A stretch of 64,000 bases of DNA, taken from positions 310,001 to 374,000 of the forward strand of contig JACRNY010000004.1 in the NCBI GenBank assembly GCA_016214695.1. Direction: 5' to 3'. Positions 57,220-64,000 of the stretch are shown here, piece by piece; the first letter of the stretch is position 1, and every line of letters begins with the position of its first letter. The notes under the pieces were generated by a model. It had not been told where the DNA came from. It worked only from the letters and a program-made list of their open reading frames with translations, and did not search any database. The DNA comes from Nitrosomonadales bacterium. GTDB taxonomy: Bacteria; Pseudomonadota; Gammaproteobacteria; Burkholderiales; Gallionellaceae. Position numbers and translations under genes: made by a program.

Positions 57220-58424
57220 CAGGCAGCCTCTTCTTTCCTCAATATGCAGCGGCGCAGGTGCGTCTGCTCCTTGCAGAAGCAGTTCGACAGGCTCCGCTTC
57301 GCCTCGTACATCGCGGTATCCGCATTGCGCAACAGTGTCTCCATATCCTCGCCATCGCGCGGATAGACCGCCACGCCGATACTGGTCGAGATGGTCACTT
57401 CGCCACCTTCATGCAAGCGGAACGGGCGCCCGATCTCGGCGTCGATCTTGCCGACGATCCCGCATACATCCTCCTTGTCCGCGATATCCTCCGCAAGCAC
57501 CACGAACTCATCCCCACCCAGCCTCGCCACCCGGTCGCTGGCGCGCATCGCGCTCTGAAGTCGCTGGGCGACCTGCTTCAGCACCATATCCCCGGCCTTG
57601 TGGCCAAGCTGGTCGTTCACCGGTTTGAATTCGTTCAAGTCCAGGAACAACAGCGCCATGCCCTTCTTGTGTCGCACGCATCGATGCAAGGCCTGAGAGA
57701 TATGCTCCAGGATCAGGCGGCGGTTTGGCAGCCCGGTCAACGCGTCATGCGTGGCGATATGATGCATGTGCATTTCGGCTTCATGCCTGAGTTTCATCGC
57801 CTTCAGCAGACGGAAATGCAGATAGAGCAGGATCGAGACAGCCACCACAGCCGCGATGGTGATGTTGCGCCCCAGTTCGTGCATGATCGATTCGCGCTGG
57901 GCCCGCAACTCGCCGCGGCGGGCGGTCTGCTGCGCCGCCATCCTCTCCAGTACCGCATGCAGGGCATCCATCTCGCGTTTTCCAACACCACTCTGCAGTC
58001 GTGCGCGCGCACGCTCGAAGCCCTGCTGGCGCGACGCCACATTGACGCGCGAGACAGCGAGCTTCGCTTCCACATGCGGCAATAGTTCAGCCAGATCGCC
58101 CTGCCCGGAAGGAAGACTGGCGAACAGCCGCACCAGTTCGTCCCGCCTTGCCGACACTGCGGCACTGTCCTGAGTGTGCGATTCGAGATAGACCTTGTCG
58201 CCGGTGATGATGTATCCGCGCTCCGCCGACTCCATGACCTGAAACGCCTCCCGAACCGCCTGTATCTTTTCCACTATCGTGTTCGACGCGACTATCTGCT
58301 CGGTATTGCTCGAGAGCCGCACCACACCCATGGCATTCATCCACACGATGATCGCGGTCACCGCCAGGGCCAACAGCAGGCTGGCCAGTGCATTCCTCTC
58401 TATGGTCAGCTCGGTCCTGTCCAT
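57219..58424 (-). CDS. CHASE3-GGDEF diguanylate cyclase inside the sdh operon
   Basis: Predicted membrane c-di-GMP synthase of 401 residues. Order: membrane helix (about 11-30), a periplasmic CHASE3-like four-helix domain (about 35-185; ESAERGYIITGDKVYLES), second membrane helix (about 187-205), and GGDEF domain with HDALTGLPNRR, GGDEF (303-307) and an intact RxxD inhibitory site (RASD, 294-297). The C-terminus is a short Cys-rich tail (CFCKEQTHLRRC). AGGA lies six bases before the ATG, which is eight bases after the sdhA stop; its stop overlaps the sdhB start. Catalytic residues are intact. I know of no conserved gene in this position. Confidence 0.92.
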   Translation of the reverse strand: MDRTELTIERNALASLLLALAVTAIIVWMNAMGVVRLSSNTEQIVASNTIVEKIQAVREAFQVMESAERGYIITGDKVYLESHTQDSAAVSARRDELVRLFASLPSGQGDLAELLPHVEAKLAVSRVNVASRQQGFERARARLQSGVGKREMDALHAVLERMAAQQTARRGELRAQRESIMHELGRNITIAAVVAVSILLYLHFRLLKAMKLRHEAEMHMHHIATHDALTGLPNRRLILEHISQALHRCVRHKKGMALLFLDLNEFKPVNDQLGHKAGDMVLKQVAQRLQSAMRASDRVARLGGDEFVVLAEDIADKEDVCGIVGKIDAEIGRPFRLHEGGEVTISTSIGVAVYPRDGEDMETLLRNADTAMYEAKRSLSNCFCKEQTHLRRCILRKEEAA

Positions 58425-58432
58425 CACAGTTC

Positions 58433-60196
58433 CTAGTACACCCGTGCCTTGAGCGGGAACGATTCCACCGTCAGCGGTTTCAGCCGCACTGGTTTGTAAT
58501 CGAGCCTGCTGCCTTCGCTGAAATACAGCGAATGCTTGAGCCAGTTCTTGTCGTCGCGCTCGGGGAAGTCCTCGCGCGCATGCGCGCCGCGGCTCTCCTT
58601 GCGTGCTTCGGCGGCGACCATGGTCGCCTGCGCCACCTCGATGAGGTTGTCCAGTTCCAGCGCCTCGACGCGCGCGGTGTTGAACACCTTGCTCTTGTCC
58701 TTGATCTCCGTGTGCTTCACGCGTTCGGCCACTTCGCGGATCTTGCTCACGCCCTGCGCCAGCAGGTCGGGGAAACGGAATACACCGCAATGTTGCTGCA
58801 TGGTCTTGCGCATCGCGTCGCCCACTTCGGCCACGCTCTCGCCGTCCTTCTGGTTCTCCAGCCGCGCCAAGCGTGCCAGCGGACGCTCCGCCGCATCGGC
58901 AGGCAGGGGCTTCGGATTCGGGTTGGCTTTCAGGTCTTCGATGATCTGGCGTGCCGCGGCGCGACCGAACACGATGAGGTCAAGCAGCGAGTTGCAACCC
59001 AGGCGGTTGGCACCGTGCACCGACACGCAGGCACACTCGCCCACCGCGTAGAAACCCTGCACCACATCTTCCGGTGCGGTGCGGTGCGGTGCAACGACCT
59101 GACCGTGATAGTTGGTGGGGATACCGCCCATCATATAGTGCGCGGTAGGCACGACAGGGATGGGCGCTTTGGACGGATCGACATGGGCGAACTTGATGGC
59201 GATGTCGCGGATACCTGGCAGGCGATGGCGGATCACCTCGTCGCCGAGGTGGTCGAGCTTGAGCAGCACATGATCGCCGTGCGGGCCGCAGCCGCGCCCT
59301 TCCTTGATCTCGGTCGCCATGGCGCGCGACACCACGTCGCGGCTGGCCAGATCCTTGGCGGTCGGCGCATAGCGCGGCATGAAACGCTCGCCGTCCTTGT
59401 TCACCAGATAGCCGCCTTCGCCGCGCACACCTTCGGTGATCAGCACGCCAGCGCCGTGCACACCGGTCGGGTGGAACTGGAAGAACTCCATGTCTTCGAG
59501 CGGGATGCCCGCGCGCGCAGCCATGCCGAGGCCATCGCCGGTGTTGATGTAGGCATTGGTGCTGGCCGAGAAGATGCGCCCCGCGCCGCCGGTGGCGAAC
59601 AGCGTGGCGCGGGCTTGCAGGATCATCACTTCGGAAGTCTCGATCTCCATCGCCACCACACCCAGCACATCGCCGTCCTCGTCGCGAATCAGATCGAGCG
59701 CTTTCCACTCGATGAAGAAGTTGGTGTTGGCTTTGACGTTCTGCTGGTACAGGGTATGCAACAGCGCATGACCGGTGCGGTCGGCTGCAGCACAGGCGCG
59801 CGGCACCGGGTTCTTGCCGTAGTCCTGCATATGCCCGCCGAAAGGGCGCTGGTAGATCTTGCCGCTGTCGAGCCGGTCGAACGGCATGCCGAAGTGCTCC
59901 AGCTCATACACTACTTCCGGCGCGGCGCGGCACATGTATTCGATGGCATCCTGGTCGCCCAGATAGTCCGAACCCTTCACGGTGTCGTACATATGCCAGT
60001 GCCAGTTGTCCTCGTTGACGTTACCCAGCGAAGCGGCGATACCGCCCTGCGCCGCCACGGTATGCGAACGGGTCGGGAACACCTTCGAAAGCACGGCGAC
60101 CTTGAGTCCCGCCTGCGACAGGGTCAGCGCCGCGCGCATGCCCGCACCGCCCGCACCCACCACCACCACATCGAATGTTCTTTTCGTTATAGCCAT
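58433..60196 (-). CDS. sdhA: Succinate dehydrogenase flavoprotein subunit
   Basis: Oxidises succinate to fumarate with covalently bound FAD. The 587 residues contain the Rossmann start [15 protein letters not shown], the FAD-linking His in [48 protein letters not shown] and the catalytic region [20 protein letters not shown]. It needs SdhE for flavinylation, which in this operon is fused to a DUF559 domain. The ATG shares a base with the sdhD stop (TGATG). Confidence 0.98.
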   Translation of the reverse strand: MAITKRTFDVVVVGAGGAGMRAALTLSQAGLKVAVLSKVFPTRSHTVAAQGGIAASLGNVNEDNWHWHMYDTVKGSDYLGDQDAIEYMCRAAPEVVYELEHFGMPFDRLDSGKIYQRPFGGHMQDYGKNPVPRACAAADRTGHALLHTLYQQNVKANTNFFIEWKALDLIRDEDGDVLGVVAMEIETSEVMILQARATLFATGGAGRIFSASTNAYINTGDGLGMAARAGIPLEDMEFFQFHPTGVHGAGVLITEGVRGEGGYLVNKDGERFMPRYAPTAKDLASRDVVSRAMATEIKEGRGCGPHGDHVLLKLDHLGDEVIRHRLPGIRDIAIKFAHVDPSKAPIPVVPTAHYMMGGIPTNYHGQVVAPHRTAPEDVVQGFYAVGECACVSVHGANRLGCNSLLDLIVFGRAAARQIIEDLKANPNPKPLPADAAERPLARLARLENQKDGESVAEVGDAMRKTMQQHCGVFRFPDLLAQGVSKIREVAERVKHTEIKDKSKVFNTARVEALELDNLIEVAQATMVAAEARKESRGAHAREDFPERDDKNWLKHSLYFSEGSRLDYKPVRLKPLTVESFPLKARVY

Positions 60197-60543
60197 CAGA
60201 GACCCCAAAGGATTTGCACCGACCAGATCGTATAAAGGATCAAGGCCAATATGACCAACACATGGATCAACAGGCGGATGCCCGCCGGCTTCACGTAATC
60301 CATCACGATGTCGCGCACGCCGATCCAGGCGTGATAGAACAGGCTCAGCAAGAACAGCATCGAGAACGTGCGCATCACGTTGCCGGAGAACAGGTAGATC
60401 CAGTTCTCGTAACCGAAGCCGGGTTGCAGCAACAGGTAGACCGCGAGCACCAGCACATAGACTGCCATCACCACCGCGGTGACGCGCTGTGCCAGCCAAT
60501 CGCGCAGACCGTAGTGCGCTCCCGTGACGACGCGGTTCACCAT
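60196..60543 (-). CDS. sdhD: Succinate dehydrogenase membrane anchor SdhD
   Basis: Membrane subunit that with SdhC binds haem b and ubiquinone. The 115 residues have three helices ([57 protein letters not shown]) and the conserved [16 protein letters not shown] with the haem-ligand-type His and the quinone-site Asp-Tyr. The start at 60543 overlaps the sdhC stop by seven bases. Confidence 0.95.
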   Translation of the reverse strand: MVNRVVTGAHYGLRDWLAQRVTAVVMAVYVLVLAVYLLLQPGFGYENWIYLFSGNVMRTFSMLFLLSLFYHAWIGVRDIVMDYVKPAGIRLLIHVLVILALILYTIWSVQILWGL

Positions 60544-60911
60544 AGCTTCGCTCCCAGCAGCACGGTCAAGGTCAGGCTGACCGCCAGCACCCATTTGCTG
60601 CTGGCGCGCGCCGCGGCGAGATTCGGCAGCAGGTGCAGATCGATGGCCAGATAGCGCAGGCCGGCACAGAAGTGATGCAGGAACGCCCACAGCAATCCCG
60701 ACAGCAGCAGTTTAAAAAACGGATTGGCGAGGATGTCCGTCAGGTTGGTGTAAGTCTCGATCGAGCGCAGGCTCTGGTCGAGCAGGAAAAGCAGCAGGGG
60801 GAGCGCAAGGAACAACAAGGCACCGCTGACGCGGTGCAGGATGGAGACATAGCCGGCAAGAGGCAGTTTGATCAGATGCAGCGCAAGATGCTTAGGTCGT
60901 GTTTTATTCAT
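60537..60911 (-). CDS. sdhC: Succinate dehydrogenase cytochrome b556 subunit SdhC
   Basis: Membrane subunit for haem b and quinone binding. The 124 residues carry the family start [33 protein letters not shown] with the quinone-site Ser and Arg, and [15 protein letters not shown] with the haem-ligand His. Three membrane helices. First gene of the sdhCDA-GGDEF-sdhB operon, divergent from mdh. GAGG lies 12 bases before the ATG, a weak site. Confidence 0.96.
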   Translation of the reverse strand: MNKTRPKHLALHLIKLPLAGYVSILHRVSGALLFLALPLLLFLLDQSLRSIETYTNLTDILANPFFKLLLSGLLWAFLHHFCAGLRYLAIDLHLLPNLAAARASSKWVLAVSLTLTVLLGAKLW

Positions 60912-61024
60912 TTTATATTTCTTACCTCAAGCACATTCATGTGAGCCCAATCCTACACCGAGCCGTGGCGGGAGAAAAGCAAAAGGACTATGATCAAGAC
61001 CAGAATCGCGCGGTGCGGAACAAT

Positions 61025-61055
61025 TTAATAATCGCATTCGAGAAATTAATAATCG
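61025..61055. promoter_or_regulatory. Direct repeat in the mdh-sdhC intergenic region
   Basis: TTAATAATCG occurs at 61025-61034 and 61046-61055, exactly 21 bases (two helical turns) apart within the 206-base divergent region. It could be a tandem regulator site controlling both TCA units. No clear sigma-70 promoter with both boxes was found for either gene. Confidence 0.35.
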
Positions 61056-61117
61056 GCTTCAGCAAATAGCCTGTTCCCATCGTTCATAATCCGGTCACCA
61101 ACCCGAGGGAGGACAAC

Positions 61118-62110
61118 ATGAAAGCCCCTATCCGTGTCGCGATCACCGGTGCCGCCGGACAGATCGGTTACAGCCTGTTGTTCCGCATCGCCAATGGCGA
61201 CATGCTGGGACGTGAACAACCCATCATCCTGCAATTGCTCGACATCACTCCGGCGCAGCAAGTCCTGCGCGGCGTGGCGATGGAACTGGAAGACTGCGCC
61301 TTCCCCAACCTGCAGCAGGTCATCACCACCGACGATCCGCGCGTCGCCTTCCGCGATGCCGAGGTGGTGCTGTTGGTCGGCGCGCGCCCGCGCAGCAAGG
61401 GCATGGAGCGCAAGGACCTGCTCGAAGCCAACGGCGCCATCTTCTCCGAGCAGGGGCGCATCCTCAACGAGGTCGCCGCGCGCCACGTGAAGGTGCTGGT
61501 GGTCGGCAACCCTGCCAACACCAACGCGCTCATCGCCATGAAGAACGCCCCCGACCTCGACCCGCGCAACTTCAGCGCCATGATGCGGCTCGACCACAAC
61601 CGCGCCATCACCCAGATCGCGCTGAAACTGTTCCAGCCCATCCAGGACATCAAGAAGATGGTGATCTGGGGCAACCACTCCGGCACACAGTATCCCGACC
61701 TGTCGCATGCCGAGATCCGCGGCCGCAAGGTGCTGGACGTGCTGCGCCAGAACGGCTGGGAAGACTGGGTGGAGACCAGCTTCATCCCCACCGTGCAGAA
61801 GCGCGGCGCCGCAGTGATCGAGGCGCGCGGCCTGTCCAGTGCCGCCAGCGCGGCCAACGCGGCCATCGGCCATGTGCATGACTGGCTGCTGCATTCGCAC
61901 CACAACGACTGGGTGACCATGAGCGTGCCGTCCGACGGCAGCTACGGCATCCCCGAGGGCGTCATCTACGGCTTCCCGGTCACCTGCCGCAACGGCCATT
62001 ACACCATCGTGAAGGACCTGCCGATCAGCGAACTGGGACGCAAGCACATGCTGGACAGCCACAAGGAACTGCTCGACGAACGCGAGCATGTGAAGCATCT
62101 GCTGAAGTAA
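61118..62110 (+). CDS. mdh: Malate dehydrogenase
   Basis: NAD-dependent interconversion of malate and oxaloacetate. The 330 residues show [39 protein letters not shown] with the substrate Arg residues, [24 protein letters not shown] and the catalytic His in [12 protein letters not shown]. This is the LDH-like type 2 MDH of beta- and gammaproteobacteria. GGAGG lies five bases before the ATG. Divergent from the sdh operon. Confidence 0.98.
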   Translation: MKAPIRVAITGAAGQIGYSLLFRIANGDMLGREQPIILQLLDITPAQQVLRGVAMELEDCAFPNLQQVITTDDPRVAFRDAEVVLLVGARPRSKGMERKDLLEANGAIFSEQGRILNEVAARHVKVLVVGNPANTNALIAMKNAPDLDPRNFSAMMRLDHNRAITQIALKLFQPIQDIKKMVIWGNHSGTQYPDLSHAEIRGRKVLDVLRQNGWEDWVETSFIPTVQKRGAAVIEARGLSSAASAANAAIGHVHDWLLHSHHNDWVTMSVPSDGSYGIPEGVIYGFPVTCRNGHYTIVKDLPISELGRKHMLDSHKELLDEREHVKHLLK

Positions 62111-62134
62111 GCACCGAGATTCAAAGTGAGCAGA

Positions 62135-62172
62135 AATGAAAATGGCCTGCGAATTCGCAGGCCATTTTCATT
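62135..62172. terminator. Bidirectional terminator between mdh and the small periplasmic gene
   Basis: A 38-base perfect palindrome centred on GAATTC, with a GGCCTGCG/CGCAGGCC core and A/T-rich flanks ending in TTTTCATT. It serves both convergent genes. Confidence 0.9.
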
Positions 62173-62189
62173 CATGCTACCCAGGCAGA

Positions 62190-62579
62190 TCAGCGTCTTC
62201 CGCCGCCCCCCATGCCCCCGCCCATCCCGCCACCCATACCTCCTGCCGGCAGATTCTCGGGAATGCTCTTGCCTTCTTCCTTGGCGCGTTCTTTCATCTC
62301 TTCGTGATGCTCCTCGCGAACTTTCTCGCGTTCTTCCTTGGTCTTGGCTTTACGCATCTTGATGCGTTGCTGCTGGCGCTCTTCGGGCGTCATCAATTCC
62401 CTGCCGGTGGTCAGCCGCTCCTGGTCACGCGTCCTGGTCTGATCCTGCGTCTTGGTCTGATCCTTGGTTTGCAACTGCTTCTGGTCGCGATCCCTGATCT
62501 GATCCTTGTCATCAGCCAGCGTAACGCCGGACCACGCAGCCGCAAGAGACAATCCCAACAACATGGCTTTCTTGTTCAT
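62190..62579 (-). CDS. Small exported, highly charged protein with Gly/Met tail, unknown function
   Basis: A 129-residue protein with a signal peptide (about 1-22, MNKKAMLLGLSLAAAWSGVT), a Gln/Asp/Arg/Thr-rich repeat region (KDQIRDRDQKQLQTKDQTKT), a helical segment (TPEERQQQRIKMRKAKTKEE; EREKVREEHHEEMKERAKEE) with a His pair, and a GGMGGGMGGGMGGGGRR tail. GGAGG lies before the ATG at 62579. Composition resembles small periplasmic stress or metal-related proteins, but I do not recognise a family. Single gene with its own probable promoter. Confidence 0.75.
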   Translation of the reverse strand: MNKKAMLLGLSLAAAWSGVTLADDKDQIRDRDQKQLQTKDQTKTQDQTRTRDQERLTTGRELMTPEERQQQRIKMRKAKTKEEREKVREEHHEEMKERAKEEGKSIPENLPAGGMGGGMGGGMGGGGRR

Positions 62580-62668
62580 GGTGCCCTCCAAACGATTAGG
62601 GGATGAGCCTGGTACCTGAATTGATCTGGATCCGCCCTCGCCCCATCCCGACGCGAGTGCATGTTTGG

Positions 62669-62698
62669 ATACTACACCAGCGATTCCGGCCGTTTCAG
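62669..62698 (-). promoter_or_regulatory. Probable promoter of the small periplasmic protein gene
   Basis: CTGAAA (62698-62693), 18-base spacer, TAGTAT (62674-62669) on the minus strand, leaving a leader of about 85 bases. Confidence 0.45.
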
Positions 62699-62736
62699 TG
62701 ATTCTGGTCACAGACTTCGAAAATGCAACATCTTCA

Positions 62737-62742
62737 TATAAT
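62737..62742 (+). promoter_or_regulatory. -10 box upstream of amrB
   Basis: Perfect TATAAT about 66 bases before the ATG; no clear -35. Confidence 0.45.
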
Positions 62743-62783
62743 CCAAACAATGAGTTGATAATCCTCCGGCAAGCACCATATTG

Positions 62784-62797
62784 GTTATATATATAAC
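62784..62797. promoter_or_regulatory. AT palindrome directly before the amrB ribosome-binding site
   Basis: GTTATATATATAAC is a perfect 14-base palindrome abutting AGGAGG (62798-62803), which is five bases before the ATG. It may form a small leader hairpin or an operator. Confidence 0.4.
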
Positions 62798-62808
62798 AGG
62801 AGGTTGAT

Positions 62809-63615
62809 ATGACCGTCGTCCGCTCACCAGCCGTTGCCGGGATGTTCTATCCGGCCGACCCGCAGCAGCTTGCCCATGATGTGGCCGGTTTCCTTGCGGC
62901 GGCACAGGTATGCCAGCTTGAGCCCAAGGCACTGATCGCACCGCATGCCGGCTACATCTATTCGGGCGCGATCGCCGGAAGCGCTTATGCCACGCTGAAG
63001 AATATCGCTCCGCGCATCCGGCGCGTGATCCTGCTCGGCCCTACCCATCGCGTGGCGGTACGCGGTCTGGCCATGCCGGATGCCGATGCATTCGAAACTC
63101 CCTTGGGAAAGGTCATGCTCGACCATGCCGCAATGCGTTCCATCGCCCATCTGCCCCAAGTCGTCGTCAGTGACGCGGCTCATGCGCAAGAACACTCACT
63201 GGAAGTGCAGCTGCCTTTCCTGCAGAGCATGCTGGCCGACTTCACCCTGTTGCCGCTGGCGGTGGGCATGGCAACGGCGGACGAGGTCGCGGAAGTCCTG
63301 GAAGCGGTTTGGGGTGGCGCAGAGACTTTGATCGTCATCAGTTCCGACCTGTCGCATTACCTGCCCTATGCCGCCGCCCGGCTCATCGACGGCAAGACTG
63401 CAGAGGATATCGTCGAAATGCGCCAGCCCATTGATCACGAACAGGCCTGCGGCTGCACGCCGATCAGCGGCCTGCTCGTCGCGGCAGGCAGACATCATCT
63501 CAAGCCACAGCTGCTGGATCTGCGAAACTCGGGCGACACAGCGGGGTCTCACGATCAGGTAGTAGGGTATGCGGCATTCGCCTTCACCGAGGAGGGAGAT
63601 CATGTTCGACACTGA
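62809..63615 (+). CDS. amrB: AmmeMemoRadiSam system protein B (MEMO1 family)
   Basis: MEMO-like protein with the fold of class III extradiol dioxygenases. The 268 residues contain SPAVAGMFYPADPQQL, IAPHAGYIYSG (His46), LLGPTHRVAVRG (His80), HSLEVQLPFLQ, VISSDLSHYLPY and a late Cys motif (QACGCTPISG) that would complete a His/His/Cys metal site as in human MEMO1. The following gene encodes the AMMECR1 partner with a 14-base overlap. The radical SAM partner is not visible and may lie beyond the window. Biochemical role is not settled, to my knowledge. Confidence 0.93.
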   Translation: MTVVRSPAVAGMFYPADPQQLAHDVAGFLAAAQVCQLEPKALIAPHAGYIYSGAIAGSAYATLKNIAPRIRRVILLGPTHRVAVRGLAMPDADAFETPLGKVMLDHAAMRSIAHLPQVVVSDAAHAQEHSLEVQLPFLQSMLADFTLLPLAVGMATADEVAEVLEAVWGGAETLIVISSDLSHYLPYAAARLIDGKTAEDIVEMRQPIDHEQACGCTPISGLLVAAGRHHLKPQLLDLRNSGDTAGSHDQVVGYAAFAFTEEGDHVRH

Positions 63616-64000
63616 CAAAGGAAACACGCTGTTGCATCTCGCGCGTGCAGCGATCGGCAGGGAGCTGGGTTTCATTTCGCACGAATTGCCGCGCAGCGAC
63701 TGGCTGGAAGAGCCGGGTGCGACTTTCGTCACGCTGACGCTGGATACGCAATTGCGCGGCTGCATCGGCAGCCTGGAAGCACACCGTCCGCTCATTGACG
63801 ACGTGCGCGCCAATGCGGTCGCGTCGGCATTCCGCGATCCGCGTTTCGATCCGCTCAGCAAAAGCGAGTTCGGCAAGGTGTTCATCGATGTTTCGCTGCT
63901 CAGCCAGCCGGAGCCGATGCGTTTCAAGAGCGAACAGGACGCACTGGAGCAGCTGAATCCGGGGCAGGATGGCGTGATACTGGCATATGGACGCCATCGC
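63602..64000 (+). CDS. amrA: AmmeMemoRadiSam system protein A (AMMECR1 domain), 5' part
   Basis: Visible 133 residues begin MFDTDKGNTLLHLARAAIGR and contain the AMMECR1 core LRGCIGSLEAHRPLIDDV, NAVASAFRDPRFDPLS and FIDVSLLSQPE. GAGGAGGGAG precedes the ATG at 63602, inside the end of amrB, so the two are coupled. The rest lies outside the window. The conserved Arg-Gly-Cys-Ile-Gly motif is intact. Confidence 0.92.
   Translation, partial: MFDTDKGNTLLHLARAAIGRELGFISHELPRSDWLEEPGATFVTLTLDTQLRGCIGSLEAHRPLIDDVRANAVASAFRDPRFDPLSKSEFGKVFIDVSLLSQPEPMRFKSEQDALEQLNPGQDGVILAYGRHR

Overview
The window looks like the chromosome of a betaproteobacterium, most probably in the Nitrosomonadales/Gallionellaceae (Sideroxydans-like) neighbourhood. 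This is an inference from gene order and protein style: hfq-hflX-hflK-hflC-DUF2065-hisZ-purA, tig-clpP-clpX-lon-hupB-ppiD, mdh divergent from sdhCDAB-sdhE-gltA-sucAB, and a full System I ccmABCDEFGHI cluster. No plasmid, phage, CRISPR or rRNA sequence was seen. The DNA is GC-rich and almost gapless; the only gene-poor stretch above 300 bases (7391-7784) holds one small membrane-protein gene.

Layout. 1-7390: 5' part of rnr, tRNA-Leu(CAG), then the minus-strand hfq-to-purA operon. 7391-16591: a small membrane protein, uvrB, mtfA, a ROK sugar kinase carrying an in-frame repeat insertion, an Omp85-type barrel divergent from a PhnD-PAS-GGDEF diguanylate cyclase, and an aspartate aminotransferase. 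16675-19979: a 1029-residue rod/AsmA fusion protein and tRNA-Asn. 20038-26975: ccmA-I. 27111-27896: fabI. 27965-36261: the proteostasis block tig-clpP-clpX-lon-hupB, tRNA-Val, tRNA-Asp and ppiD, with a sigma-32-like promoter before lon. 36352-49270: a seven-gene glycogen operon (glgB-pgi-glgA-glgC-GH57-GH57-glgP). 49393-60911: tRNA-Leu(UAG) and a TCA-cycle operon (sdhC-sdhD-sdhA-GGDEF-sdhB-DUF559/SdhE-gltA-sucA-sucB-acuI). 61118-64000: mdh, a small periplasmic protein, and amrB plus partial amrA of the AmmeMemoRadiSam set.

Most of the window is conserved housekeeping. The unusual parts are additions to that frame. (1) A DUF559 endonuclease-like gene, bounded by inverted copies of a palindromic GGGAGAGGG repeat, sits between sdhB and gltA and reads in frame into SdhE, the flavinylation factor of succinate dehydrogenase. 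(2) A CHASE3-GGDEF diguanylate cyclase gene lies between sdhA and sdhB, tightly coupled to both. (3) A protein joins a small N-terminal domain, a rod of about 540 residues, one membrane helix and an AsmA-like periplasmic domain. (4) A dispersed-type palindromic repeat has become coding sequence inside the ROK kinase.

The glycogen genes make ADP-glucose (GlgC), polymerise and branch it (GlgA, GlgB) and break it down (GlgP, GH57 enzymes), with Pgi linking to hexose phosphates. The TCA block supplies citrate synthase, the first two 2-oxoglutarate dehydrogenase subunits, succinate dehydrogenase and malate dehydrogenase. The E3 subunit (lpd) is not in the window; acuI occupies the place after sucB. 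Start codons were chosen from Shine-Dalgarno position, family length and the frequent 1-11 base gene overlaps. All family assignments come from reading motifs, not from database searches.
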